From NCBI GenBank assembly GCA_963724195.1, contig CAVRTQ010000013.1, positions 124,001-188,000 on the forward strand: a stretch of 64,000 nt of DNA, given 5' to 3'. The position numbers and the translations under genes were made by a program. The notes below the pieces were generated by a model. That model was not told the DNA's origin, did no database searches, and saw nothing but the letters and a program-made list of their open reading frames with translations. This DNA is from Solirubrobacter sp963724195 (GTDB taxonomy: Bacteria; Actinomycetota; Thermoleophilia; Solirubrobacterales; Solirubrobacteraceae). Below, piece after piece: positions 1 through 9,601 of this stretch (positions within the stretch are counted from its first letter, which is position 1; every line of letters begins with the position of its first letter).

Positions 1-90
1 GCCGAGCACGTCGTGCCCGTCCGCGAGCAGCGCGTCGGTGAGGTGCGAGCCGATGAAGCCCGCGGCTCCGGTGACGAGCGCTCTAGCCAA
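1..90 (-). CDS. NAD-dependent epimerase/dehydratase, N-terminal part cut by window edge
   Basis: Thirty codons from a TTG start at 88-90 run off the left edge. The opening residues LARALVTGAAGFIGSH carry the GxxGxxG nucleotide-binding turn of extended short-chain dehydrogenases, the family of sugar-nucleotide epimerases. A GGAGGAGG ribosome site lies just upstream, inside the end of the ABC-transporter fragment whose TAG stop is at 83-85, so the two were read as one operon. The substrate cannot be told from this fragment; the glycan cluster beside it suggests a nucleotide sugar. Confidence 0.75.
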   Translation of the reverse strand, partial: MARALVTGAAGFIGSHLTDALLADGHDVLG

Positions 91-535
91 GGGAGGCCTC
101 CTCCGTGATGCGTCCGTGATCGAGTTCGAGGATCTGGTCGGCGGTGCTGAGCCAGCCGCGCCGAGTGGGTGATGAGGATGCACGTGCGGCCGCGCATCAG
201 GCGATCGAGGCCGTCCATGACCTGGGCCTCACTGTCGGCGTCGAGCGCCGTGGTGGGCTCGTCGAGGATGATGATCGGTGGATTGCGGAGCAGCGTGCGG
301 GCGATGCCGAGGCGCTGGCGCTGGCCGCCGGAGAGCCCGGTGCCCTGGGGGCCGAGCTCGTGTGTCGTAGCCGTCGGGCAGGCGCTGGATGAAGTCGTGG
401 GCGGCGGCGGCCTTGGCGGCGTCGACGATCTGCGCGTCGCTCGCCTCGCTCCCGTAGCCGATGTTCTCCCGCACGGTTCCCGTGAACAGCACGGTGTCCT
501 GCAGGACGACGGCGATCTGCTCGCGCAGCCACTCC
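83..535 (-). pseudogene. ABC exporter nucleotide-binding domain, C-terminal fragment without Walker A
   Basis: Joining three frames gives the second half of an ABC exporter ATPase: the Q-loop region (AVVLQDTVLFTGTVREN), the signature LSGGQRQRLGIA, Walker B ILDEPTTALD and the H-loop LITHSA. The transmembrane domain and the Walker A P-loop are absent. Its first residues (EWLREQ) follow directly and in frame on a glycosyltransferase ending in EEDEQ, so the 5' part of this gene and the 3' part of the glycosyltransferase gene are missing. Frame breaks lie near 360 and 155. The stop is at 83-85 and overlaps the epimerase start. A full copy would be a lipid or glycan flippase-type exporter; this fragment cannot bind ATP normally. 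Confidence 0.7.
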
Positions 536-1440
536 TGCTCGTCCTCTTCGGGCGTGGCGTAGGGCACGACGAGCGCTGGGACACGGGTGCGGACGAGGTC
601 GAGCGCCGTGTTGTAGCCGCACTGGCTGATGCTCGCCGCCGCGTGGCGCAGCTCCTGCGACGAGGTCCGGGACGGAGCGGATGAGCTCGACGTTGCCGCG
701 GGACGCGGCGCTTGAGCGCGTCGAAGTCCTCCTGCGGCATCAGCGGGCCGGCGATCGCGCGCATCGGCGTGCCGTTCAGGCGCTCGATCGCCTCTTCGAG
801 CAGTGGGCGCCCGACGCGGCCACCGCCGGCGCTGATCACGACGTGGTCGCCCGCTCGAGCTGTGCCGTCGTCGTCGCGGCCGGTCACGAACCCGGTGTAG
901 TGGACGGGGACGCTGAGCGGCGGTCTTCGGCTTGAACGTCTCCTCCAGGCGGGCGAAGCGCGGGTCGGCGTGCACGAGGATCGGCGTCCAGGTGCGCGTC
1001 GGCGAGCTTGCGCGCGCGGTCGTCGCGCTCGGGGTCGCCGCTGACGAGGATGTCGCGCAGGCTGCAGGCCTTGAACGCGTCGTGCGCGGCGCCGAGCAGC
1101 GGCACGATCTCGCGCGCGAACTTCGCCCGCCCGAACGGGAACAGCTCCACCAGCACGACCTGCGGCTTGACGTCGCGCAGCGTGGTGAGGATGCGGTGCA
1201 GCCGGATGTCCCACGCGCGCTCGGTCGTGAAGCGCGGATCGGTCGAGCCGAAGCCGTGCCCGTTCATCCCGAGCGGCGGCAGCGCGACGACCTCGACGTC
1301 GGCGGGCGGGTCGATCCCGTTCGGCAGCTCCCCGCCGGCGATCAGCACGACGCGGAAGCGCTCCGCGAGCCGGTCGCACAGCGCGTACGAGCGCATCAGG
1401 TGCCCGAGGCCCACCGAGTGCTGGCAGTAGAAGAGCAGCG
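530..1440 (-). pseudogene. GT28/MurG-like glycosyltransferase, 3'-truncated and fused to an ABC fragment
   Basis: The N-terminus (FYCQHSVGLGHLMRSYALCDRL) reads as a UDP-sugar glycosyltransferase of the MurG/GT28 fold, with the glycine-rich GLGH loop. The C-terminal donor-binding part appears as SQCGYNTALDLV followed by VPYATPEEDEQ, after which the family normally continues but here switches to the ABC ATPase. At least three frame breaks lie near 680, 880 and 960. An in-frame TGA at 1448-1450 precedes the conserved start; a GTG at 1412-1414 is the first clean start codon. It would glycosylate a lipid or polysaccharide intermediate together with the neighbouring cluster. The fused, broken form is probably inactive or an assembly chimera. 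Confidence 0.65.
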
Positions 1441-1447
1441 CGGGCTC

Positions 1448-2511
1448 TCAGCAGCAGTCGCGAGCCCGAGCCCGCGGGGAGCAGGTCTTCGCGCACCCGA
1501 GAGCTCACGGGCGGGCAGCGACGCGACAGCGCGATGCGAGCAGCGAAAGGCGCGACGTGTACCAGCGCGAGCGCTTCGCGGTCGATCGGGCCGTACCCCT
1601 CGAGGAACGGCTTGCGCCGACGCTCCGCGCTCACGAGCGCGTTCGCCACGACCTGCCCGACGTCCGCGGCCGCCGGCCCGAGCGCGAGGTGCTCGAGGTC
1701 GAGCAGCGCGACCCGCCCGTCGTCGAGCAGCACCGCGTTCCCGAGGTTCGCGTCGCCGTGGATCGTCACCGGCTCCGTCTCGGGCGGCTCCCCGAGCCGC
1801 TCGACGCAGCCGCCGCGCCGCGTCCCCGGCGTCCGGCCGCGCCGCGCGCGATGACCTCCGCCGCCGTGGCCAGCCGCGCGCGGATCGAGCCGGGCGAGAA
1901 CGATAAAGAGGGACCTGTGCCCCTTATAGTGTTGTGAGAGCGGCCCGCAGGCGTCTTGCCGAGCGTCCGGTCGCGGAGGTCGTCGAGGCTGCGGCCGGGG
2001 AGGGCCTCGATCGATGAGGACGCCGTCCGTCGTCGGCGAGGATGCGGGGGACGCGGACGGCGTCCTGGTCGAGCGAGGGCGCGCAGGCCGCGGCGTTCGC
2101 CGTCGCCGCGCTGGACCTTCGCGTACGGCGCCGTCGAGCTTCGGCGGTCGCGGACTGCTCGGCGACGGCCCAGGCGACCAGGCGACCGGAGCGAGGGGAG
2201 CCGGGGCAGGCGCTTCCGAGCTTGCGGTCGTGCGGGAACGGGATAGAGCGCGGCGTCGACCTCGGGGGCGGGGACGCCGTCGCTGCGGCCGCTGCGGGCC
2301 GCGGCGAACGTCGTCTGCTCGCCGACCGCGGTAGCGGTAGACGACGCGCACGCTGTCGCCGACGCGGTACTTGACGTAGGTCCGCTCGCAGCGCGTCGAC
2401 GGGCACGCCGGCGTGCAGCCGCTGCGAGAACACGCCCGCCATCGTCTCCGGGCGCAGGAGCGCGTCGCGGCGCGGGCACGCGCGGGATCGGCGGGCGAGC
2501 AGATCGGTCAT
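1448..2511 (-). CDS. Phosphotransferase family (APH/choline-kinase fold), frame-broken
   Basis: The second half shows the catalytic loop TIHGDANLGNAVL and the metal-binding segment VALLDLEHLALGP, which mark aminoglycoside-phosphotransferase/choline-kinase-fold enzymes. The N-terminal half (VKYRVGDSVRVVYRY) is spread over several frames. The ATG at 2509-2511 overlaps the heparinase-like gene stop (ATGA), so the two are translationally coupled. A roughly 40-bp imperfect palindrome at 1899-1938 sits inside the coding sequence between the two halves and disturbs the frame. In such clusters these kinases probably phosphorylate a sugar or lipid intermediate. The substrate is unknown, and with about six breaks the gene may be dead. 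Confidence 0.65.
1899..1938. repeat. Imperfect palindromic element, copy 1
   Basis: A palindrome beginning GAACGATAAAG, with arms ATAAAGAGGG and CCCCTTATAG around a short GC loop. The first 11 bases are identical to the start of the element at 21811. It lies within the phosphotransferase coding region. Confidence 0.5.
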
Positions 2512-4037
2512 CGCAGCTGACGGCACGAGGTAGGTGACGAAGCGCGGCGGTAGCGTGAAGAACGCGCACGGCGACCGCGCTCACGACCGGCGCGGCGTGC
2601 TTGACGCCGTACTCGGGGCTGACCCAGCCCGCTTCGAGCGCGACCGAGCGGGCGCCGCGGATCACGATCTCGACGTCCGGCGTGAGGACCGCCGTCGGCG
2701 CGCTCCTCGGCCGGGCCGGGCGGGAGGTGCCAGCGCAGGTCGTAGCGGTGGTTGCGCTCGCCCTCCAGCTCGTCCTCGATCACCCAGTAGCGGCCGTCGA
2801 CGAGCGATGACTCGTGCGGCGGTGGACGGCGTCGTAACACGGGAGAGCGCACCTCGCCGGCGAGCGCGTGTCGCCGTCGCGGCCGAGGAACGTCGCGCAC
2901 GGCGCTCGGCAGCGACGACCGCGAGCGCGCGTACGGCGTCTGGTCGGCGCCGTCCACGGTCACGGTGTTGTGGGCCGGGGTGCCGCGGAACCAGTGGCGC
3001 CAGTTCGGGTCGCCCTCGGCGTACGAGTAGCGGCCCGGGTCGACCACCAGCGGCCGGGCGTCCGCCCACGCCTCGAGGCTCAGCGCGTCGTAGTGCCCGT
3101 GGCCGCCGTCCCCCAACGGGCCGCAGTCGAAGATCAGGTAGCGGTCGCGGGTGCGCTGGACGAAGTAGCCGCCGTCGGGATAGTCGCCGGCCGCGCTCTC
3201 CAGCAGGTCCTCGCGGGCGAGCAGCCGCGCGGCGAGCGCGCAGCAGCTCGGTGTAGTCGCCGGTGTCGCTGTCCGAGAGCGCGGGGATCGTGCCGTCGGG
3301 GCGCCGGCAGTCGCGCGCGAACTCGCACGCGAGCGCGAGCCGCTCGTCGAAGCCGCGCGGGAGCTCCACCCCGAAGCGGCGGCAGTTCTCGCGCGCGCCG
3401 ACGAAGGACCGCAGCGCGATGCAGTGGTAGTGCGTGGAGCGCTCGCGGTGCACGCCGTCCGGGCCCGAAGTCCGCCAGCAGGTTCTCGTGCAGCTCCTCG
3501 ACGGCGAGTCGGGTCAGGCCGATCCCGGCAGCGCGAGGGAGGCGATCAGCAGCGCGTAGAGCTCCAGCGTGCGGTGGTTGCGCTCCGGGCGAGAGGTTCG
3601 CGCGCACGTGCCGCGACCTGCTCGCGAGGCTCTCGTACGAGCGCGTGCGCGACGCCCGTCCAGCCTCCGGCAGCCGCTGCCAGGCGTAGATCCAGTTGAG
3701 GATCCGGCGCGCGGTGACCTCGCTGTCGTCGTGGTCGGGCGGGACCTGGAGCGACGAAGCTCGAGACGAGCCGCTCCCAGGCCCGCAGGTAGCGCGCGTC
3801 CCCGGTGGAGCGGTAGGCGTCCGCGAGGTCGAGCCCGTAATAGAACTTGACCCAGTCGATCCGCCACTCCTCGTCCTCGGGCAGGTCGGCGGCGAGCCAG
3901 TCCGGCTCCAGCCCGAGCTCGCGCGTCTCGCTCCGCGAACGTGAAGCGCCCGGCGGCCACCGCGTCGGCGAGCGCGCGGTCGCGATGCTCGTGCTCGTTG
4001 ACGCAGAAGACGGGCCGCGGACGCTCGGTGCGACCAT
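2508..4037 (-). CDS. Heparinase II/III-like polysaccharide lyase, frame-broken
   Basis: Reassembled frames give a protein of about 510 residues with the alpha/alpha-toroid N-terminus (DWVKFYYGLDLADAYR, ERNHRTLELYAL, STHYHCIALRSF) and the beta-sheet C-terminus (GDGGHGHYDALSLE, DPGRYSYAEGDPNWR, HNTVTVDG) of heparinase II/III-family proteins found in exopolysaccharide clusters. The start ATG at 4035-4037 lies 5 bp after the upstream glycosyltransferase stop at 4043. The stop TGA at 2508-2510 overlaps the next gene's ATG. About five single-base frame breaks are needed. It probably trims or modifies the polymer made by this cluster; the substrate is not known. Confidence 0.7.
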
Positions 4038-4042
4038 GACGA

Positions 4043-5388
4043 TCACCGCGCGACCGCCTCCCGGAACAGCGCCGCGAGGTCCTGCGCGCGAGGCGCTCGC
4101 CGTCGAAGCGCTCGCGCACGGTCGCGCGGCCGTTCTCGGTGAGGCGCTCGGCGAGCGCGCGGTCCTCGTAGCACGCGGACGAGCGCGTCGGCGAGCGCCT
4201 GCGGGTCGTCGGGCGCGACGAGCAGGCCGTTGACCTCGTCCTCGACCAGCTCGGGGATGCCGGAGACGTTGCTCGCCACCACGGGCGCGCCCGCGGCCAT
4301 CGCCTCCACCAGCACGTTCGGGATGCCGTCGCGGTCGTTGGGGAGCAGCCGCGAGGGCATGCACAGCGCGCCCGCGCGGCGGTACTCGTCGAGCAGCTCC
4401 GCCGGGCCGACCGGGCCGGGCAGCGCGACCGGCACGCCGGCTGCGCTCGATGTGCGCGCGCAGGGCCTCGCCGTCCTTGTCGTCCTGGCCGACGATCAGC
4501 GCCTCGAACGGCACGCCGCGCGCATCCAGCAGCGCGCACGCGTCGACGAGCGTGTCGAACCCCTTCTTGGCCACGAGCCGGCCGACGCCCAGCACGCGCA
4601 GGTGCCCGTTCGTCTCCGGCCGCGGCGCGGTCCTCGCTCGAGCAGGCCGCGTGAAGTCCGCGGACAGGCCGTGGTAGACGAGGTGGACCCGAGCGCGCGG
4701 CGCGATCGCCTGCAGATGCGCGACGTTCGCCTCCGTGCACGTGACCACGAACCGCGCGGCGTTGAGCTTGCGCCGCAGCCAGCCCTTGGGGTTCAGCTCG
4801 GGCGCGTAGATGTCGCGCGCGTGGCCGGTGAAGCGAGAACGGCAGGCCGGAGATGCACGCCGCGAGCCAGGTGATCGTCGTCGTCCCGTGCGCGAAGTGC
4901 GCGTGCAGATGGCGGACGTCCGGCTCCTGCAGCAGCCGGTCGGCGAGCGTGATCGCCTGGATCGAGCTCCTTCACGTAGATCTTCCGCGGACCGGCGAGC
5001 GGCGCGCGGCGGTCGCGGAACGCCTGCGCGAACGCGGTCCGAGCGGCCCGCGCGACCCCGTGCGGGCGCCGCCGCACGCAGCGCCGCAGCGCGGGCACGA
5101 ACGCGCGCGACGTCGCGCCCAGCGCCACCGGTGCATCGGCTTCGTGAGGCCGACCGGGTCCGGCAGGTACTCGGGCTGCGCGACGATCGCGTCCAGCACC
5201 GGATGGTCGTGCCCCTGCTCGCGCGCCTCGACGGGCTTGATCACGAACAGCTTCAGCGGGACGCCCGCCTGCTCCACGCGATGGATCTCGGACGCGATGA
5301 ACGTCTCGGAGACGCGCGGGAACCCCATCAAGATGTAGGCGACGGACCCGTTCACACTCCGGTGACAACCGCAGTGCCCGAACGTCAC
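4043..5388 (-). CDS. Group 1 (GT4) glycosyltransferase, frame-broken
   Basis: The N-terminus (VAYILMGFPRVSETFI) matches GT4 enzymes of exopolysaccharide clusters. The C-terminal nucleotide-sugar domain shows VLGVGRLVAKKGFD, then PSRLLPNDRDGIPNVLVEAM with the conserved EX7E region, and GLLVAPDDP. About six frame breaks split a protein of roughly 445 residues. Candidate starts are GTG 5386-5388 and GTG 5353-5355; neither has a well-spaced ribosome site. It is first in the minus-strand cluster, so the promoter should lie in 5389-5460, which holds three 11-bp-spaced GTCAG repeats. It transfers a sugar from a nucleotide donor to a growing glycan; donor and acceptor are unknown. Confidence 0.75.
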
Positions 5389-5411
5389 GCGGCTTAAGGA
5401 ATCTTTAGCTC

Positions 5412-5438
5412 GTCAGCGGTTGGTCAGTGTTTGGTCAG
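5412..5438. promoter_or_regulatory. Three direct repeats of GTCAG at 11-bp spacing
   Basis: GTCAG occurs at 5412, 5423 and 5434, the last two within TTGGTCAG. Eleven-base direct repeats are the usual footprint of OmpR/PhoB-type response regulators. The site lies between the divergent glycosyltransferase and metallopeptidase genes. Confidence 0.4.
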
Positions 5439-5460
5439 CCCGGCTTGATCCGCTTGCGCC

Positions 5461-6769
5461 ATGGGAACGAAGCGACGGACATGGATGGCGGCGATCGTCA
5501 TCGCCGCGTGTGGGTGGGCCGCGCCGATGGCATCGGCGCAGACGGGCATTGGCATCGGCGCGATCAACGGGCCGAACCCGCTGCCGCTCCACACCGTGAC
5601 CAGCGGCGGTGTGTCGAGCTGCGGGACCCGGACTACCCCGGACTCCGGTGCGCCGACTTCACAGACCGGCACCACGCTCAGCGGCCCTGACAACCACTGG
5701 GGCAGACGGCAACGGCTGGACCATCGAGACGGCTGCGCGATGCGCTGTACTCGGCGCGCCAGAGCGCTGGAGATGTTCGAGAACTGGCTCGGCGCGTACC
5801 CGGCGTCAGTGGGCAGAACTCGGCATGCCGATTCGGCGTCGGCATGCCCGGCTACGCAGTACCGAGTCGTCCATCGGCGAGCGACGACCGCCGGAGATCG
5901 GCCGCGACGAAGCTGGTCGCTGGGCCACGTCGATGGACGTCGTCGGGAGCGGGCTGCGGCTACGCCGTCTATGTCGACCACGCGATCGCGCCTACAGCCC
6001 GCAACGGCTTCGGCATCGCCGCCGGCGACATCTTCGGCGCGCTGACCGAGGCCTACGCCAACCAGCCCGCGAGCTTCGACCCGCCGGACTACACCGTGGG
6101 CGAGGAGATCACCGTCGGCGGAGGAGGGCCGCATCCGGTACATGCACGACCCGTCGCTACGCGGCCAGGCCGAACTGCTATTCGACCAGCTCCCGGCGAA
6201 CGACATGTCCGGCCATGAGCCACTGGTTCTATCTGCTCGCCGAAGGCTCGAAGCCGACGCAACGGCCAGCCTCAGAGCCCGACCTGCAATGGGAGCCAGA
6301 CGTGGGGCGTCGGCATCCGCGCAGCGGGCCAGATCTATCTACGGGGCGCTGCGGGCGCGTGCCGCGGGGAGCTATCGCGAGTGGCGCCGGGCGACGTTGC
6401 AAGCGGCGAAGGCGCTCACGCCGGGCGTCTGCGACCTGTTCATCCGCACCAAGCAGGCCTGGGACGCGGTCAGCGTCCCGGCGGTCACCGGCGAGGCGAC
6501 CTGCACGCCGCTGCGACTCGAGGTCCTGGACCCGCTCGTGGCCACGGTCGGCACGCCGGTCACGATCCGTTTGAAGGGCAACGGCGGCGACGGCACCTAC
6601 ACGTTCTCGGCCGGCGGGCTGCCGCCCGGGCTGACGCTCAACACCACGACCGGTGTGATCTCGGGGCGCCCGACCACGGCCGGGACCTACTACCCGGGCC
6701 TCGCGGTCCTCTCCCAGGGCGGTCGAACTTCATGCAGTCGCCTTCACGGTCAATCCGAAGCCCGCGTAG
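5461..6769 (+). pseudogene. Secreted M4 (thermolysin-like) metallopeptidase with C-terminal Ig-like domain, damaged
   Basis: A signal peptide (MAAIVIAACGWAAPMASA) is followed directly by M4 mature-domain sequence. Visible pieces are ATSMDVVG, GDIFGALTEAYANQP, DPPDYTVGEEI, IRYMHDPSL, SHWFYLLAEGS, GVGIRAAGQIY, ATLQAAKAL and KQAWDAVSVPA. They are followed by a putative Ig domain of the He_PIG type (GGLPPGLTLNTTTGVISG). Family members normally carry a long FTP/PepSY propeptide, for which there is no room here. The HExxH zinc motif expected after DVVG is not readable (about 5937-5960). At least seven frame breaks occur. The stop is TAG 6767-6769. In intact form it would be a secreted protease. Either the read quality is poor or the gene is a pseudogene. 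Confidence 0.6.
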
Positions 6770-6786
6770 GGCACCATGGTCGGGCA

Positions 6787-7469
6787 ATGCGCACGCTTGC
6801 ACGGAGCCTGGATGCCGCACCCCGCCCGGTGGACGTCTTCTTCCGCGACGACGACGCCGGGTGGGAGGACGCGCGGCTGCTGGAGCTGATCGCGCGGTTC
6901 GCCGAGCACGGGCTGCCGCTGGACCTGGCGGTGATCCCGGCGGAGCTGGACGAGCCGCTCGCGGCGCGACTGCGCGACAGCCACGCCGGGCTGCACCAGC
7001 ACGGGTACGCGCACACGAACCACCAGGTCGAGGGCCGCAAGTGCGAGTTCGGGCCGGCGCGCGACAAGGCGGCGCAGCGCGAGGACATCGCGCGCGGGCA
7101 AGGCACGGCTGCAAGCGCTTCTCGGCGACCGGCTGGACCCGTTCTTCACGCCGCCCTGGAACCGCTGCACGCGCGACACGGCCGAGAACCTCGTCGAGCT
7201 CGGGCTTCACGCTCCTCTCGCGTGAGCACAAGGCCGAGCCGTTCGGGCTGCTGCCGGAGCTGCCGGTGCACCTCGACGTGGCGCGGCTCACGCCCGAGGA
7301 GCTGGACGAGCGGTTCGCGGGGCACGTCGCGGACGGCGGACCGGTCGGCGTGATGTTCCACCACGGCGTGATGGAGCCCGACGACATGGCGCGGGCGAGC
7401 GAGCTGCTCGCGCTGCTGGCGACGCACGAGAACGTCCGAGCGCGGAAGATGAGCGAGCTGTGCCCCTGA
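6787..7469 (+). CDS. Polysaccharide deacetylase-family protein (NodB-like)
   Basis: The protein opens with VDVFFRDDDAGWED, which supplies the metal-binding aspartates, and continues with LHQHGYAHTNHQVEG, a histidine pair typical of carbohydrate esterase 4-like proteins. After frame breaks near 7100 and 7205 it continues DPFFTPPWNRC and VGVMFHHGVMEPDD. Total length is about 227 residues, so it is a single-domain cytoplasmic form without a signal peptide. The stop at 7467-7469 overlaps the GTG of the next gene by 10 bp, so the two are co-translated. It likely removes acetyl groups from a glycan; the substrate is unknown. Confidence 0.75.
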
Positions 7470-7987
7470 CCGACCACACCGACTGCGTGCTCGTCGTGAT
7501 CGACGTCCAGCCCGGGTTCGGTGGCGACGCCGACGTGCTCGCCCGCATGCACTGGCTGACGAAGCTGGCCCGCGCGCTCGAGGTGCCGGTCGTGGTCACC
7601 GAGGAGGAGCCCGAGCGCCACGGGCCGACGCGCCCGGGCTTCGTCGAGGACGGGACGCCGGTGTTCCGCAAGCCGACGTTCGGCCTCGCGGGCACGCCGG
7701 AGATCCTGCAGGCCGTCACCGGCACGGGCCGGAGCACCGCCGTGCTCGTCGGCTTCGAGACCGACGTGTGTGTCTACCAGTCGGCGGTCGGCCTGCTCGA
7801 CGCCGGCTTGCGCGTGCTCGTCGCCGAGGACGCGGTCGGCTCGCCGGGCGAGATGCACGCGCGCGGCCTCACGCGCCTGCGCGACGCCGGGGTCACGCTC
7901 ACCCACTGCAAGGCGCTCGGCTACGAATGGGTGCGCACGGTGGAGGCGGCGAAGCTGCTGCCGCGCCCCGCGCCCTTCGCGCTGTGA
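7460..7987 (+). CDS. Isochorismatase-like cysteine hydrolase
   Basis: Intact 175-residue protein of the isochorismatase fold: the catalytic Asp in VVIDVQPGFGG and the nucleophile Cys in VGFETDVCVYQSAVGLLD, with Lys-bearing FRKPTFG between. Family members hydrolyse isochorismate, nicotinamide or other amides and imides; the actual substrate is not visible. The GTG start overlaps the deacetylase stop, indicating an operon that ends here, before the ABC exporter with its own leader at 7988-8044. Confidence 0.85.
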   Translation: MPLTDHTDCVLVVIDVQPGFGGDADVLARMHWLTKLARALEVPVVVTEEEPERHGPTRPGFVEDGTPVFRKPTFGLAGTPEILQAVTGTGRSTAVLVGFETDVCVYQSAVGLLDAGLRVLVAEDAVGSPGEMHARGLTRLRDAGVTLTHCKALGYEWVRTVEAAKLLPRPAPFAL

Positions 7988-8044
7988 AGGAGTGCCGAAA
8001 CGTCCAAGAGATGAGTTTCGGGTCGTGGGATCGTCTTCGGTCCT

Positions 8045-8840
8045 ATGAGTGGAGCAGCGGTCGAGGCACAGCAGTTAGTCAAGACGTATAAGGGGCGCGG
8101 CGGCGAGGTCGAAGCCGTCAAGGGCGTCGACCTCCGGATCGAGCCGGGGGAGATCTTCGGCTTCCTGGGCCCGAACGGGGCCGGCAAGAGCACGACGGTG
8201 CGGATGCTCACGACGTTGCTGACGATCACCGGCGGCAGCGCGACCGTCGCCGGCGTCGATGTAGCGCGCGAGCCGGACAAGGCGCGCCACAAGATGGGCG
8301 TCGCGCTGCAGGAGGCGGGTCTGGACCCGCGCCAGACCGGGCGCGAGCTGCTCGTCCTGCAGTCCAAGCTGTTCGGGATGAACGGGAGCGAGGCCGCCGC
8401 TCGCGCCGACGAGCTGCTCGTCCTGGTCGAGCTCGAGGACGCCGCCGACCGCCTCATCAAGGGCTACTCGGGCGGCATGAAGCGGCGGCTGGACCTGGCG
8501 AGCGCCCTCGTCCACCGCCCCGAGGTGCTGTTCCTCGACGAGCCCACCACGGGCCTGGACCCCGCCTCGCGGATCACCGTCTGGGAGGAGGTCCGCCGCA
8601 TCAACGAGCTCGGCACGACCGTCTTCCTCACCACGCAGTACCTCGAGGAGGCCGACCAGCTGTGCGGCCGCCTCGCGATCATCGACGACGGCCGGATCGT
8701 GCGCGAGGGCACGCCGATCAGCCTGAAGGCCGAGCTGCGCGAACGGCCAGGCGCTCGACGACGACCCGACGCTCGACGACGTGTTCCTGGACGCCACCGG
8801 CCGCACCCGCGCGAAGGCCGAGGGCGCCGTCTCGAGGTGA
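8045..8840 (+). CDS. ABC transporter ATP-binding protein, DrrA/daunorubicin-resistance type
   Basis: Walker A GPNGAGKST, Q-loop region MGVALQEAGLDPRQTG, signature YSGGMKRRLDLA, Walker B VLFLDEPTTGLD and the H-loop region TTQYLEEAD are all present. The C-terminal tail TLDDVFLDATGR, typical of DrrA-like ATPases, reads in another frame after a one-base break near 8745 and ends at TGA 8838-8840. The permease starts 4 bp later. The pair should export a hydrophobic compound or lipid across the inner membrane. Confidence 0.88.
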
Positions 8841-8844
8841 TCGC

Positions 8845-9601
8845 ATGAGCCAGACCTGGGTGCTCGGCCAGCGCGCGCTGCGCGAGGCGTGGCGGACGCC
8901 GGAGGCGATCCTGCCGACGCTGTTCATCCCGCTGTTCTTCCTCGTGGTCAACATCGGCCAGGCGGGCAAGATCTTCCCGTCGGAGTCCACGGAGTTCCTC
9001 AAGGGCCAGGGCTACGGCGCGTTCCAGCTCCCCGCCAGCGCTGCTGCTGGCCGCGTCGTTCGGCACCGCCGCGCTCTACCTCGTGGAGGACATCGAAGGC
9101 GGCTACTTCGACAAGCTGCGCGCCGCGCCCGTCTCGCGCTCCGCGCTGGTGCTCGGCCGCCTGGTGGCGGAGTTCGCCAAGGGCATCGTGATCTCGATCG
9201 CGATCATCGCGCTCGGCATGGTGTTCGGCGTGACGATCGCCAGCGGCCCGCTCGGCTTCCTGCTGCTCGTGCTGCTGACGGCCTCCTGGGCGGTCGTGTT
9301 CGTCGGCCTGCTGCAGCTGATCGCGCTCAAGACGCGCAGCGCGGCGGCGACCAACTCCGCCGGCCTGATCTTCTTCCCGCTGATGTTCCTGACGCCGAAC
9401 TTCGTCCCGCGCGAGCTGCTCACGCGCCCGATGGAGATCGCCGCGTCGATCAACCCCGTCACCTACCTGATGGAGTCACTGCGCTCGCTGATCCTCGACG
9501 ACCTCGCCTGGGGCACGATCCTGCCGGGCTTCGCGGTCGTCGGCGTCGTCGGAGCGATCATGCTCGCCGCCAACGTGCGGCTGATCAACCACTACGACTA
9601 A
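8845..9601 (+). CDS. ABC-2 type membrane permease, DrrB-like
   Basis: Partner permease of the preceding ATPase, about 250 residues. One frame break occurs near 9045. The N-terminus has the cytoplasmic segment before TM1 (LPTLFIPLFFLVVN). Later helices include GIVISIAIIALGMVFG, LLLVLLTASWAVVFVGL and the ABC-2 motif region NSAGLIFFPLMFLTPNFVP. The TAA stop at 9599-9601 overlaps the TAG of the convergent amidotransferase gene. Confidence 0.87.
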
